Below, piece by piece: positions 1 through 8,531 of a DNA stretch of 64,000 bases. How positions within the stretch are numbered: position 1 is the first letter of the stretch; every line of letters begins with the position of its first letter. This stretch comes from Pseudomonas sp. C1C7 (GTDB lineage Bacteria > Pseudomonadota > Gammaproteobacteria > Pseudomonadales > Pseudomonadaceae). The translations under genes were made by a program, and so were the position numbers. The stretch is taken from positions 62,001 to 126,000 of the forward strand of contig NZ_JABFMP010000019.1 in NCBI RefSeq assembly GCF_013359595.1. The letters run 5' to 3'. The notes beneath the pieces were generated by a model, which worked only from the letters and a program-made list of their open reading frames with translations, searched no databases and was not told where the DNA came from.

Positions 1-1
1 A

Positions 2-1984
2 CGCGCAATCGAGGCGCGAAGCCCTGCCCGCAGCCTTTTGTACCACGCGCTCGCATCGCCCAACGTCACCACGGCCCCGGACGGTGAACCGCTCCAGCTG
101 TTCCCCACAGCCGGGGAAATAGAGCAGGTGTTGAACTACGTCTATGGCGTGCGACCGCCATCGCTGGCCGAGCTGCAACAGCAAGCCGGCGACGGCACGA
201 AGCTGGCGATCGTGGTGTTCGCCGCCGAGTACCGGCCTGGGCCGGACACCGGCCATGAAAAACACGCCGACCTGTGTTTCTCCCGTACCGGAATTGCTCG
301 CGTAGGCACGGCGCCAGCGCGTTATGACCCGGCGCGGCGCGGCTTTTTGCCTTGGCTGGAGAACGACCCGCAGGCCTTCTGCGTGACCCCGGCGCGCTAT
401 TACGCCTTTATCGCAATGGAGAAATCCGGCGCTGACCCTGGCTTTGGACCGTGGCCAGTTCAACCCGCAGATGAAGACCTGAGGTTCTGGGTGCCGCTGC
501 ACAAGTTGTTCGACGGGCCGGAATGTCTGGCTGATCTGGATCTGAAGATCGATCTGGAGACTTTTCATATCAATGAGAAAATCCGTCAGTTTCATCTCAA
601 GTTCCCCATCGCCACCATCGGGCAGCCGGACCTCTCCAAACCCCCGTTCGTGATCACCGATGACCTCGTGCAATGGGCAGACGAACAGACTTTTGGCAAA
701 GGCTTGTTAATGCCGGTCGTCAAGCCTCGACTGGTGGAAGAAGCCGTGCATGAAGGTCAGAGATTGTTTTTTTTCGTTCCGCCCAATCCCTCCTATGGTG
801 GATACATCATCAACCGACGATTCAAACAGCGTGACGATGGCTCGATACAGGACCTCAATCTGGAGCCGGATGTCTTGCAGATCGTCAAGGATGGTAACTA
901 CAGGGCCCTGCATTTTATCGATTACACCGCCGAAGGTTGGGTTAGAGCGACGTGCAAACAACTCCCCGAACAGATGGACAGCGTGGCCGCTTACTCACTC
1001 GCTGCCGCACCGGATTTCTACCCTGAGTACGATCAACGGTCATTGCTTGAATGGAGCAATCGACAGTCATTTCCCCAACCTTTTTTTGGCGCAAATCCAA
1101 GGGTGCTTTCCGACAGGCGAGCGGCTGGAAATCCGGGATTGAAGGGAGACCATTTCCGGCCGGACGATAAAGGCATTACGGCCGCCGTCTCGCACGAGCT
1201 GGACAACGCGCAACCGTGCCGTCTGGATGACGTCGCGTCTACCCGCCGTCAATCATGGCTGTGTTATGCCGCGGCAGGTTTTTTCAGCCCGGGCTGGGAG
1301 ATCAGTGGCAACAGTTTCAACCCCACGTTCTTCTGCGCTTATGAGTTGGGCAGCCCTTTTACCGAAGACGTCAGAATCTGCGCTTCAATCGGCGGTTATT
1401 GGCCCGCCGTATCGCCCGATAACACAAGAGCTTTTGAGCCAACCATCGGGTGGGTCCCAATCATTCCGTTGACGGATGAAGAAATCGGCGCTTGGGACGG
1501 CACCCCTCGCCCCCGCTTGCTGGAACAGCCCGATGGCAAACAAGTTGTTGAATACACCCATTACGAGTTCACCGATTTCACGAAAAGCGCGCTCGCCGGT
1601 CAGTTGTCCCTGCAACGCATCGCACAAACCAGCGACACGGATTACCAAGGGCGAATCCTGTCGATGCACAACGCATTCAAGTCGCTGGGCGCGACGACCC
1701 GACAGGAAAAAAACGCGTGGTCGGTTTTGTCCTTCAGGAAAGTCGAACGCCCCGACGCCCTCCTGGAGCAGGCAGAGTCAGCGACAGGCGCCGTGTTGCA
1801 AGCCCCCATCCATGGCTACCGAATCTATAAAAATGACATTCCTGCTACAACGACCCCACCCCATGATTTCACCAAGCGCCATGCCATCGTGGTTGAAATG
1901 GTGGAGCTGTTTCTGGATCCGACCACAGTGCTGATCAAACGTGAAGGCAGTTGCTGGCGGGTGCATCCGATTGAACCGTCATGA
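2..1984 (+). CDS. LodA/GoxA-like quinone-cofactor oxidase (5'-partial)
   Basis: The frame is open to the left window edge, so the true start lies upstream; the first in-window start-like codon is TTG at 38. About 660 residues are visible. The N-terminal part carries a 'SRTGIARVGTAP' segment resembling the opening motif of LodA-type amino-acid oxidases, and the C-terminal half has 'SPGWEISG' (W420 counting from position 38) and 'ICASIGGYWPAV' (C448, W455), a Cys/Trp-rich zone. LodA-family enzymes oxidise primary amines with a cysteine tryptophylquinone made from a Cys and a Trp of the protein itself; which residues would do so here cannot be assigned by eye. The next gene is a flavoprotein that overlaps it, as lodB follows lodA. 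Inference: an amine or amino-acid oxidase. It could also be a divergent paralogue with another role. Confidence 0.55.
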   Translation, partial: RAIEARSPARSLLYHALASPNVTTAPDGEPLQLFPTAGEIEQVLNYVYGVRPPSLAELQQQAGDGTKLAIVVFAAEYRPGPDTGHEKHADLCFSRTGIARVGTAPARYDPARRGFLPWLENDPQAFCVTPARYYAFIAMEKSGADPGFGPWPVQPADEDLRFWVPLHKLFDGPECLADLDLKIDLETFHINEKIRQFHLKFPIATIGQPDLSKPPFVITDDLVQWADEQTFGKGLLMPVVKPRLVEEAVHEGQRLFFFVPPNPSYGGYIINRRFKQRDDGSIQDLNLEPDVLQIVKDGNYRALHFIDYTAEGWVRATCKQLPEQMDSVAAYSLAAAPDFYPEYDQRSLLEWSNRQSFPQPFFGANPRVLSDRRAAGNPGLKGDHFRPDDKGITAAVSHELDNAQPCRLDDVASTRRQSWLCYAAAGFFSPGWEISGNSFNPTFFCAYELGSPFTEDVRICASIGGYWPAVSPDNTRAFEPTIGWVPIIPLTDEEIGAWDGTPRPRLLEQPDGKQVVEYTHYEFTDFTKSALAGQLSLQRIAQTSDTDYQGRILSMHNAFKSLGATTRQEKNAWSVLSFRKVERPDALLEQAESATGAVLQAPIHGYRIYKNDIPATTTPPHDFTKRHAIVVEMVELFLDPTTVLIKREGSCWRVHPIEPS

Positions 1985-3020
1985 CGCGTTGATCATCGGT
2001 GCCGGCCCGGCAGGCAGTGCGGCGGCGATTTTCTGCGCACAACAGGGTTTGAGCGTGGCGTTGCTCGAACAGTCGGCGATGTGCCGTGATCGCCCGGGTG
2101 AAACCTTGCCGCCGGGCATAGAACCGCTGTTATTGCAGTTGGGACTGGCCGATTTGCAGTCAGGCGGGTTCATTCGTCACAGCGGAAACTGGGTCCATTG
2201 GGGCGCCACGCCACGGTTCAGCGCTTTCGGGGGCCAGCCTGACGCTGCATGGCGCGGCTTTCAGATTCCTCGACGCTTGCTCGATGAGCTTTTACTCGAT
2301 CGCGCCCTGGCCCTGGGTGTGTGCGTCGCAAGACCTTGCCAGGCCACCCGGATCATTTGTCGCGGCAACGCCGTGGTCGGCGTTGAATCAGACCAGGGGG
2401 TTTTCCAGGGTTTACATGTCATCGACGCCAGCGGTGCCAAGGGCTGGCTGGCGCGGCAACTGAAACTGGCGCGCCCGGCGTTTTCCGGTCCACTGTTGGC
2501 AACGTATGGCTATGGCAAGGGTGCATCGGCGGTGTGTGATGAGGCCCCCCATATCATGGCGGACGAGGACGGTTGGTGCTGGCTGGCGAAAATCGGCGCC
2601 GGCTCCTATGCCTGGACCCGACTGAACTTCACTCCCGCCCGATCCAATCTGAAACCGCCTTCACAATTTACACACTTGCATCAACTCTCCAGGGCTCGTG
2701 GCGCGGATGTGACCTGGCGGGCCTGCCATCAATGCGCCGGACCCGGGTATTTCATCGTGGGTGATGCGGCCTCAGTGCTGGATCCAGGAACCTCCCACGG
2801 CGTACTCAAGGCGATCATGTCGGGCATGATGGCCGCTCATGCCGTGGTCGAGAGCCTCACTCACCCTCACCAGCATCAAGCGATCCAGCATCAGTACAGA
2901 CAATGGATGAACGATTGGTTCATGCGCGACATGAGAAAAATGCGCGAACTCTATGCCGCGCACCCCGCCCCCCCTGCATGGCTCACAGGTCTGCCCTCTG
3001 GTGCAGATAATTCATTTTGA
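1971..3020 (+). CDS. LodB-like FAD-dependent oxidoreductase
   Basis: A flavoprotein of about 349 residues with an N-terminal Rossmann FAD motif 'IIGAGPAGSAAA' and a second FAD-contact motif 'FIVGDAASVLDPGTSHGV' near residue 260, as in the geranylgeranyl-reductase/tryptophan-halogenase-like flavoproteins that include LodB. LodB proteins are needed for quinone cofactor formation in their LodA partner. It overlaps the end of the LodA-like gene, so the two are probably translationally coupled. The start is uncertain: TTG at 1971 puts the FAD motif about eight residues in and has GGGTG just upstream; GTG at 1941 is the longer alternative, without a clear ribosome site. The partner role is inferred from order and family. 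Confidence 0.6.
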   Translation: MNRHDALIIGAGPAGSAAAIFCAQQGLSVALLEQSAMCRDRPGETLPPGIEPLLLQLGLADLQSGGFIRHSGNWVHWGATPRFSAFGGQPDAAWRGFQIPRRLLDELLLDRALALGVCVARPCQATRIICRGNAVVGVESDQGVFQGLHVIDASGAKGWLARQLKLARPAFSGPLLATYGYGKGASAVCDEAPHIMADEDGWCWLAKIGAGSYAWTRLNFTPARSNLKPPSQFTHLHQLSRARGADVTWRACHQCAGPGYFIVGDAASVLDPGTSHGVLKAIMSGMMAAHAVVESLTHPHQHQAIQHQYRQWMNDWFMRDMRKMRELYAAHPAPPAWLTGLPSGADNSF

Positions 3021-3078
3021 TACGCCGGACCTTTCTGGTATTTGATTGAGCCTTTCCCACAGGCAAAAGGATTTCCAT

Positions 3079-4092
3079 ATGAGCTACCGCACGCTGGGTC
3101 ATTCGGGTTTGCAGGTTTCCACGCTGACCCTGGGCACCATGATGTTCGGCGAACAGACCAGCACCGAAGACTCCCTGCGGATCATCGACAAGGCCTGGGA
3201 CCAGGGCATCAACTTCATCGATACCGCCGACGTTTATACGCAGGGTCGTTCCGAAGAAATCGTCGGCGAAGCGATTGCCAGTCGCCGCCACGAGTGGGTA
3301 CTGGCCACCAAGGTCGGTTTCGGTCCGGTGGACGGTGTGCCCAATCGCAGTGGCCTGAGCCGCAAGCACATCTTCAATGGCATCGAGGCCAGCCTGGCGC
3401 GCCTGGGCACCGATTATCTGGACATCTACTACCTGCATCGCGAAGACCACAACACGCCGCTGGAGGTCACGGTGTCAGCAATTGGCGATCTGATTCGCCA
3501 GGGCAAGATTCGCTATTGGGGCCTGTCCAATTACCGTGGCTGGCGCATCGCCGAAGTCATCCGCGTGGCCGATGCATTGGGTGTCGACCGTCCCGTCATC
3601 AGTCAGCCGCTGTACAACATCGTCAATCGTCAGGCTGAAACCGAACAGATCACCGCCGCGCAAAACTATGGCCTGGGGGTGGTGCCTTACAGCCCGCTGG
3701 CCCGTGGCGTGCTGAGCGGCAAATACGCGCCGGATGTGAAACCTGACGCCAACAGCCGCGCCGGGCGCGCGGACAAGCGCATTCTGGAAACCGAATGGCG
3801 CGTTGAATCCCTGCGCATCGCTCAGCAGATTCAGCAGTACACGCAGGAGCGTGGCGTGGGCATCGTTGAGTTCGCGATTGCCTGGGTGCTCAACAACCGC
3901 GCTGTCACCTCGGCCATCGTCGGTCCGCGTACCGAAGCGCAGTGGGATGCCTACACTAAGGCGCGGGCGGTGAAAATCACGGCTGAGGATGAGGCGTTTA
4001 TCGATTCGCTGGTGACACCGGGGCATGCTTCGACACCGGGGTTCAATGATGTGAGCCATTTCGTGTCGGGGCGTAAACCCCATCCCCTGTAG
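3079..4092 (+). CDS. aldo/keto reductase
   Basis: A 337-residue NADPH-dependent aldo/keto reductase, probably cytosolic. The (beta/alpha)8 barrel signature is visible: 'MSYRTLGHSGLQVSTLTLGTM' type start, 'NFIDTADVYTQGRSEEIVG' with the catalytic Asp/Tyr, 'LATKVGF' with the catalytic Lys and 'YYLHRED' with the His. The C-terminal cofactor-binding part 'SAIVGPRTEAQ' is present. It belongs to the YajO/Kv-beta-like group of about 330-350 residues; the substrate cannot be read from sequence. The start ATG at 3079 has AAAGGA upstream; longer forms in this frame lack such a site. The stop codon lies inside the REP-like repeat that follows. Confidence 0.9.
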   Translation: MSYRTLGHSGLQVSTLTLGTMMFGEQTSTEDSLRIIDKAWDQGINFIDTADVYTQGRSEEIVGEAIASRRHEWVLATKVGFGPVDGVPNRSGLSRKHIFNGIEASLARLGTDYLDIYYLHREDHNTPLEVTVSAIGDLIRQGKIRYWGLSNYRGWRIAEVIRVADALGVDRPVISQPLYNIVNRQAETEQITAAQNYGLGVVPYSPLARGVLSGKYAPDVKPDANSRAGRADKRILETEWRVESLRIAQQIQQYTQERGVGIVEFAIAWVLNNRAVTSAIVGPRTEAQWDAYTKARAVKITAEDEAFIDSLVTPGHASTPGFNDVSHFVSGRKPHPL

Positions 4093-4169
4093 GAGTTGGC
4101 GCAGGCTGCGATCTTTTGATCCTTCCTTGAAAAAGATCGCAGCCTCGTTGCACTCGACAGCTCCTACAG
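4088..4169. repeat. REP-like inverted repeat, TGTAGGAG/GATC type
   Basis: Arms TGTAGGAG...GCAGGCTGCGATCTTTTGAT and AAAGATCGCAGCCT...CAGCTCCTACA pair imperfectly around an AT-rich centre. The same family occurs at 19545, 50888 and 55439. The TAG stop of the aldo/keto reductase (4090-4092) is inside the left arm. Confidence 0.8.
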
Positions 4170-4275
4170 AGGAAGCGATTGAAGATGTTGTAAATATTGA
4201 TCATCCGGCCAATATTCAGCACAAAAACCACGTATCCTCCGCACCCCGTTTTACGTTCGACTTCGCGAGGACAGT

Positions 4276-5157
4276 TTGTCTAAAGGCATCGCTTTATCGG
4301 TTTCAGCCTCGGTGCTGTTTGCCGTCATGTATTACTACACCTCGCTGCTCACCCCTTTGAGCGGCGTGGAGATTTTTGGCTGGCGCATGCTGCTGACCGT
4401 GCCCTGCATGACCGTGTTCATGGTGGTGTCCGGTGAATGGCGGCGCGTGGTGGACCTGCTGCGTCGGTTCAGCGCACAGCCTAAGTTGCTTGGCATGTTG
4501 GTCGTGTCCGCGGCGTTACTGGGCGTACAGCTCTGGCTGTTCATGTGGGCGCCGCTCAATGGCTACAGCCTTGACGTGTCGCTGGGGTATTTCCTGTTGC
4601 CGTTGGCCATGGTCCTGACCGGGCGCATCGCCTACGGCGAACGGCTGTCGTACCTGCAAAAAATCGCGGTGTTCTTCGCCTGCCTGGGCGTGATCAATGA
4701 GCTGTATCAGGTCGGCGGTTTTTCCTGGGCCACGCTGGTGGTGGTCATCGGTTACCCGCTGTATTTCGTGGTACGCAAATGGCTGAAGACCGATAACCTT
4801 GGCGGGCTTTGGGTGGACATGACCCTGATGCTGCCGGTTGCGTATTGGTTTGTGCACGGCGGCGAACAGGGTTTCGGCGTGTTCGATCAGTACCCTGCCC
4901 TGACGTGGCTGATCCCCTTGCTGGGCCTGATCAGCGCCTCGGCGCTGGTGGTCTACATCATCGCCAGCCGCTTGCTGCCCTTCAGCCTGTTCGGTCTGTT
5001 GAGCTATGTGGAGCCGGTGCTGTTGCTCGGCGTGGCGTTGTTGCTGGGAGAAAGCATCAAGGCCGGGGAATGGCTGACCTACATCCCGATCTGGCTCGCG
5101 GTGGTGGTGCTGGTGTTTGAAGGGTTCAAGCATTTGATGCGGCAACGCAAACCCTGA
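4276..5157 (+). CDS. rarD: EamA-family permease RarD
   Basis: A 293-residue inner-membrane protein with about ten hydrophobic segments and two EamA (DMT) halves, of the RarD type: the N-terminus 'SKGIALSVSASVLFAVMYYY' and the central 'LNGYSLDVSLGYFLLPL' are typical. RarD proteins were named for chloramphenicol resistance, but the physiological substrate is not known. The start is TTG at 4276, supported by GCGAGGA six bases upstream and by the usual length of the family. The gene is monocistronic and ends just before a bidirectional terminator shared with hpd. Confidence 0.85.
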   Translation: MSKGIALSVSASVLFAVMYYYTSLLTPLSGVEIFGWRMLLTVPCMTVFMVVSGEWRRVVDLLRRFSAQPKLLGMLVVSAALLGVQLWLFMWAPLNGYSLDVSLGYFLLPLAMVLTGRIAYGERLSYLQKIAVFFACLGVINELYQVGGFSWATLVVVIGYPLYFVVRKWLKTDNLGGLWVDMTLMLPVAYWFVHGGEQGFGVFDQYPALTWLIPLLGLISASALVVYIIASRLLPFSLFGLLSYVEPVLLLGVALLLGESIKAGEWLTYIPIWLAVVVLVFEGFKHLMRQRKP

Positions 5158-5161
5158 ATGT

Positions 5162-5190
5162 AAAAAAACCGGTCAATGACCGGTTTTTTT
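5162..5190. terminator. bidirectional intrinsic terminator rarD/hpd
   Basis: AAAAAACCGGTC-AAT-GACCGGTTTTTTT: a GC stem flanked by A- and T-runs on both sides, between two convergent genes. Confidence 0.9.
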
Positions 5191-5198
5191 ATTCATGC

Positions 5199-6275
5199 TC
5201 ATTCGGCGTTCAACACACCTCGGCGAACCTGATCACGCTCGATGGATTCGAACAGCGCCTTGAAGTTGCCTTCACCGAAGCCGTCATCGCCCTTGCGCTG
5301 AATGAACTCGAAGAACACCGGCCCCATCAGGGTTTCCGAGAAAATCTGCAGCAGCAGACGCTTGTCGCCCGCGTCCGACGAACCGTCCAGCAGGATGCCG
5401 CGCGCCTGCAGTTCGCCTACCGGCTCGCCATGGTTCGGCAAGCGACCTTCGAGCATTTCGTAGTAGGTGTCCGGCGGTGCGGTCATGAAACGCATGCCGA
5501 TGCTTTTCAGGTGATCCCAGGTCTTGACCAGGTCATCAGACAGGAACGCCACGTGCTGGATGCCTTCACCGTTGAACTGCATCAGGAATTCTTCGATCTG
5601 CCCCGCGCCCTTGGACGATTCTTCGTTCAGCGGAATGCGGATCATGCCGTCCGGCGCGGTCATGGCCTTGGAGGTCAGGCCGGTGTACTCGCCCTTGATG
5701 TCGAAGTAGCGAATCTCGCGGAAGTTGAACAATTTCTCGTAGAAATTCGCCCAGTAGGCCATGCGGCCGCGATACACGTTGTGGGTCAGGTGATCGATGA
5801 TTTTCAGACCCGCGCCAACCGGGTGACGCTCAACGCCTTCGAGGTAAACGAAGTCGATGTCATAGATCGAGCTGCCTTCACCGAAACGGTCAATCAGGTA
5901 CAGCGGCGCTCCGCCGATGCCTTTGATCGCCGGCAAGTGCAGTTCCATCGGGCCGGTTTCGATGTGAATCGGCTGGGCGCCGAGCTCCAGCGCGCGCTTG
6001 TAGGCCTTCTGCGAATCCTTGACTCGGAACGCCATGCCGCACACCGACGGACCGTGCTCGGCGGCGAAGTACGAAGCAACGCTGTGGGGTTCGTTGTTGA
6101 GGATCAGATTGATCGCGCCCTGGCGATACAGGTGCACGTCCTTGGAACGGTGGGTCGCGACTTTGGTGAAGCCCATGATCTCGAAGATCGGCTCCAGGGT
6201 GTTGGGGGTCGGCGATGCGAATTCGATGAACTCGAAGCCCATCAGGCCCATTGGGTTTTCGTATAGATCTGCCAT
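5199..6275 (-). CDS. hpd: 4-hydroxyphenylpyruvate dioxygenase
   Basis: A 358-residue Fe(II) dioxygenase that converts 4-hydroxyphenylpyruvate to homogentisate in tyrosine catabolism. Two vicinal-oxygen-chelate halves are visible: the N-terminal one begins 'NPMGLMGFEFIEFASP', and the catalytic half holds 'IDHLTHNVYRGRM' and 'GIQHVAFLSDD' with iron-binding histidines, and 'GPVFFEFIQRKGDDGFG' with the glutamate ligand and the conserved C-terminal gate. The length equals the known Pseudomonas enzyme when ATG 6275 is used; the upstream extension in this frame has no family features. Monocistronic here; the other homogentisate genes are not in this window. Confidence 0.97.
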   Translation of the reverse strand: MADLYENPMGLMGFEFIEFASPTPNTLEPIFEIMGFTKVATHRSKDVHLYRQGAINLILNNEPHSVASYFAAEHGPSVCGMAFRVKDSQKAYKRALELGAQPIHIETGPMELHLPAIKGIGGAPLYLIDRFGEGSSIYDIDFVYLEGVERHPVGAGLKIIDHLTHNVYRGRMAYWANFYEKLFNFREIRYFDIKGEYTGLTSKAMTAPDGMIRIPLNEESSKGAGQIEEFLMQFNGEGIQHVAFLSDDLVKTWDHLKSIGMRFMTAPPDTYYEMLEGRLPNHGEPVGELQARGILLDGSSDAGDKRLLLQIFSETLMGPVFFEFIQRKGDDGFGEGNFKALFESIERDQVRRGVLNAE

Positions 6276-6502
6276 GGTTGGCGCCTCATCATTCTGGTCA
6301 ATTAACTGAAGGTTAGTTGCTGGAGATGCTGAGACCGGCGGGTGGCGCGCAGGAAATGCCCCGCACGCTGCGGGCGAGGAAATCACCGTAGATCAATTGA
6401 AACCCTAATAACTTCATGGTCGACCCAAGGCTCTTGCGGGCGAAGCTTCCGTTGCCGGAAGACGTATTCTTGTATGCGTAACCTGATTCTACACAGCGTA
6501 AA

Positions 6503-7465
6503 TCAGTTTGTCCGCCTTCTGTATGAAATCCCCTTTTTCGACACCGAAGCAAGGGGTTTATTACACAGGAAAATCCCCAGCAGAATCAGCCCTCCTCCCA
6601 GGTACATCGCCAGGGTCAGCTGTTCGTCGAGCAACAGCGCGCCGAGGATCACCGCGGTCAGCGGGTTCAGAGCGATGAACACGCCGGAGCGGGTCGGGCC
6701 GATTTTGCGGATGCCGTCGTAATAGGCGATGTAGGCCAGCGCCGAACCCAATACGCCCAGATACAGCAGGCTCAGCCACTGTTGAGCACCAAGATTGGTG
6801 AGTGCAGTGACGCTCAACTCGCCACGAATCGCACTGGTGACCCAGAGCATCAGGGTGCCCAGCAGAATCGACCAGGTCACCGTCTGCACCGGCCCCAGGC
6901 TGTGGTTGAGCTCTCTGGAGAACAGCGAATAAACGCCCCAGCCCAGCACGCAACCGAAAATCAGCAGATCGCCGATCCAGGCATCGGCATTGTCGGCCAG
7001 CAGTTGCGGGTTGCGACTGACGATCACCACGCTCGCGCCGGCGATGCAGATTGCGATGCCGATGACTTTCGCCCGGCTCAAACGCTCCCTGAACAGCAGC
7101 CATGAAGCCAGGCCGATGACCGCCGGGTTGAGCGCCACGATCAGCGATGCCCGCGAAGCGTTGATGTAGTGCAGGCCATAAAAGAAGCAGAGGTTGTAGA
7201 AATAGATACCGAAGAAGCCGAGGATCGCCAGTTGCAGGCATTGCCGTGGGCTGGGCCGGGTCAGTGGTACGCGGGCCATCAGCAGGAACAGCAGCAAGGC
7301 CACGCTGGCCAGCAAAAACCGCAGGCTCGCGGCAAACAGCGGGCTAAGGCTGTCCGCCAGCAACCGCCCCGCGACGAAGGTGCCGCCCCAGATCATGGTG
7401 ACCACCGCCAGCTTCAGATACACCGGCACATCAGAGGAACGGGTCGGGCTGTTCTCGCAAATCAT
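6503..7465 (-). CDS. EamA/DMT-family transporter
   Basis: A protein of 320 residues with about ten membrane segments in two EamA repeats ('TMIWGGTFVAGRLLADSL' at the start of the first and 'LIFGCVLGWGVYSLFSREL' at the start of the second). Such proteins export or import small metabolites; the substrate is unknown. The ATG at 7465 is preceded by AGGACG at good spacing; the longer form from 7492 is less likely. It is divergent from a LysR gene 81 bp away, the usual arrangement for a LysR regulator and its target, so regulation by that LysR protein is inferred. Confidence 0.85.
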   Translation of the reverse strand: MICENSPTRSSDVPVYLKLAVVTMIWGGTFVAGRLLADSLSPLFAASLRFLLASVALLLFLLMARVPLTRPSPRQCLQLAILGFFGIYFYNLCFFYGLHYINASRASLIVALNPAVIGLASWLLFRERLSRAKVIGIAICIAGASVVIVSRNPQLLADNADAWIGDLLIFGCVLGWGVYSLFSRELNHSLGPVQTVTWSILLGTLMLWVTSAIRGELSVTALTNLGAQQWLSLLYLGVLGSALAYIAYYDGIRKIGPTRSGVFIALNPLTAVILGALLLDEQLTLAMYLGGGLILLGIFLCNKPLASVSKKGISYRRRTN

Positions 7466-7532
7466 CGGAAACGTCCTACATTGAAATTCCATTGGGTGAC
7501 GTATGATTTGGCTAATACCCAGTCATCGTAAA

Positions 7533-7548
7533 ATGAGTAAACACTCAT
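7533..7548. promoter_or_regulatory. palindrome over the lysR start codon
   Basis: ATGAGT-AAAC-ACTCAT, perfect 6-bp arms, with the start codon (7547-7549) at its right edge. It could be an autoregulatory operator or an RNA hairpin that limits initiation; the sequence alone does not decide. Confidence 0.35.
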
Positions 7549-8419
7549 GACCCTCACCCAACTGGAGATCTTCTCCACCGTCGCCGAACTCAACGGCTTC
7601 ACGGCAGCGGCCCAGCGCCTGGGCATCAGCCAGTCCGCGGTGTCCCATGCGTTGAAATCCCTGGAGCGGGAATTGGGCGTGGAACTGCTGCGCCGCCATC
7701 AAACCCAGGTCGAACTGAGCGACATCGGCCAGCAGCTTCTGCTGCGTGCACGGGCCATGCTCGGCCTTGCCAACACCTTGCGCCAGGAAGCGGCGGATGC
7801 CCGGGGCATGAAGCGCGGGACGTTGCGCATCGGCTCGTTCGGCCCGACCTCGTCGATCAAATTGCTCCCATTGATTCTCAAGCAATACCGCGCTGCTCAT
7901 CCCGGGATCGAAGTGCACATCGATGAAGGCCCGGACCGTCAGGTGATCCAGTGGCTGCAGGAGCGGCGTATCGACATCGGTTTTGTGGTGCTGCCTGACG
8001 AGCGCTTCGACACGGTGGCATTGCTCGAGGATCAGATGGTCGCGCTGCTGCCTGCCCATCATCCGCTGACCCACCGCGACAGCGTCAGTCTGAGCGACTT
8101 GTGTCACGACCCGTTCGTACTGACCGAAGCCGGCTCGTCGGAGCTGGTGTCACGGCTGTTCCATGGCGCGCGGCTGACGCCTAACATCCGCTTTCGCTGC
8201 TCGCAGTTGCTGAGCACGCTGGATACGGTGGGCCGTGGCGACGCCTTGACCGTGGTCGCCGAAAGCTCGCTGCCCGAGCACGACGAGCGCCGCTATGTGA
8301 AAAAACCACTCTCCCCGGTAGTCGCCCGGCAGATCGGACTGGCGGTGCTCGACCAGCGCCAGGCGTCACCGGCGGCCCTGGCCTTCATCAAACTTGCGCA
8401 ACGGCTTGACTACAGATGA
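7547..8419 (+). CDS. LysR-family transcriptional regulator
   Basis: A 290-residue LysR-type regulator. The winged helix-turn-helix is in residues 1-60 ('LEIFSTVAELNGFTAAAQRL', 'SQSAVSHALKSLERELGVEL'), and residues 90-290 form the periplasmic-binding-protein-like effector domain ('GTLRIGSFGPTSSIKLLPLI'). It starts at ATG 7547 inside a small palindrome. Divergent from the EamA transporter gene, which it probably controls. The inducer is unknown. Confidence 0.9.
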   Translation: MTLTQLEIFSTVAELNGFTAAAQRLGISQSAVSHALKSLERELGVELLRRHQTQVELSDIGQQLLLRARAMLGLANTLRQEAADARGMKRGTLRIGSFGPTSSIKLLPLILKQYRAAHPGIEVHIDEGPDRQVIQWLQERRIDIGFVVLPDERFDTVALLEDQMVALLPAHHPLTHRDSVSLSDLCHDPFVLTEAGSSELVSRLFHGARLTPNIRFRCSQLLSTLDTVGRGDALTVVAESSLPEHDERRYVKKPLSPVVARQIGLAVLDQRQASPAALAFIKLAQRLDYR

Positions 8420-8531
8420 ACGGCACAACTAACGGCGGCCAACTATCATGGCTGCAACTTGATCTCTTCATGGAGGGCGTTTTTCGCCGCCAGCATTCAA
8501 GAGCCCTACTTCATCGCCACAGGTTGCACAG

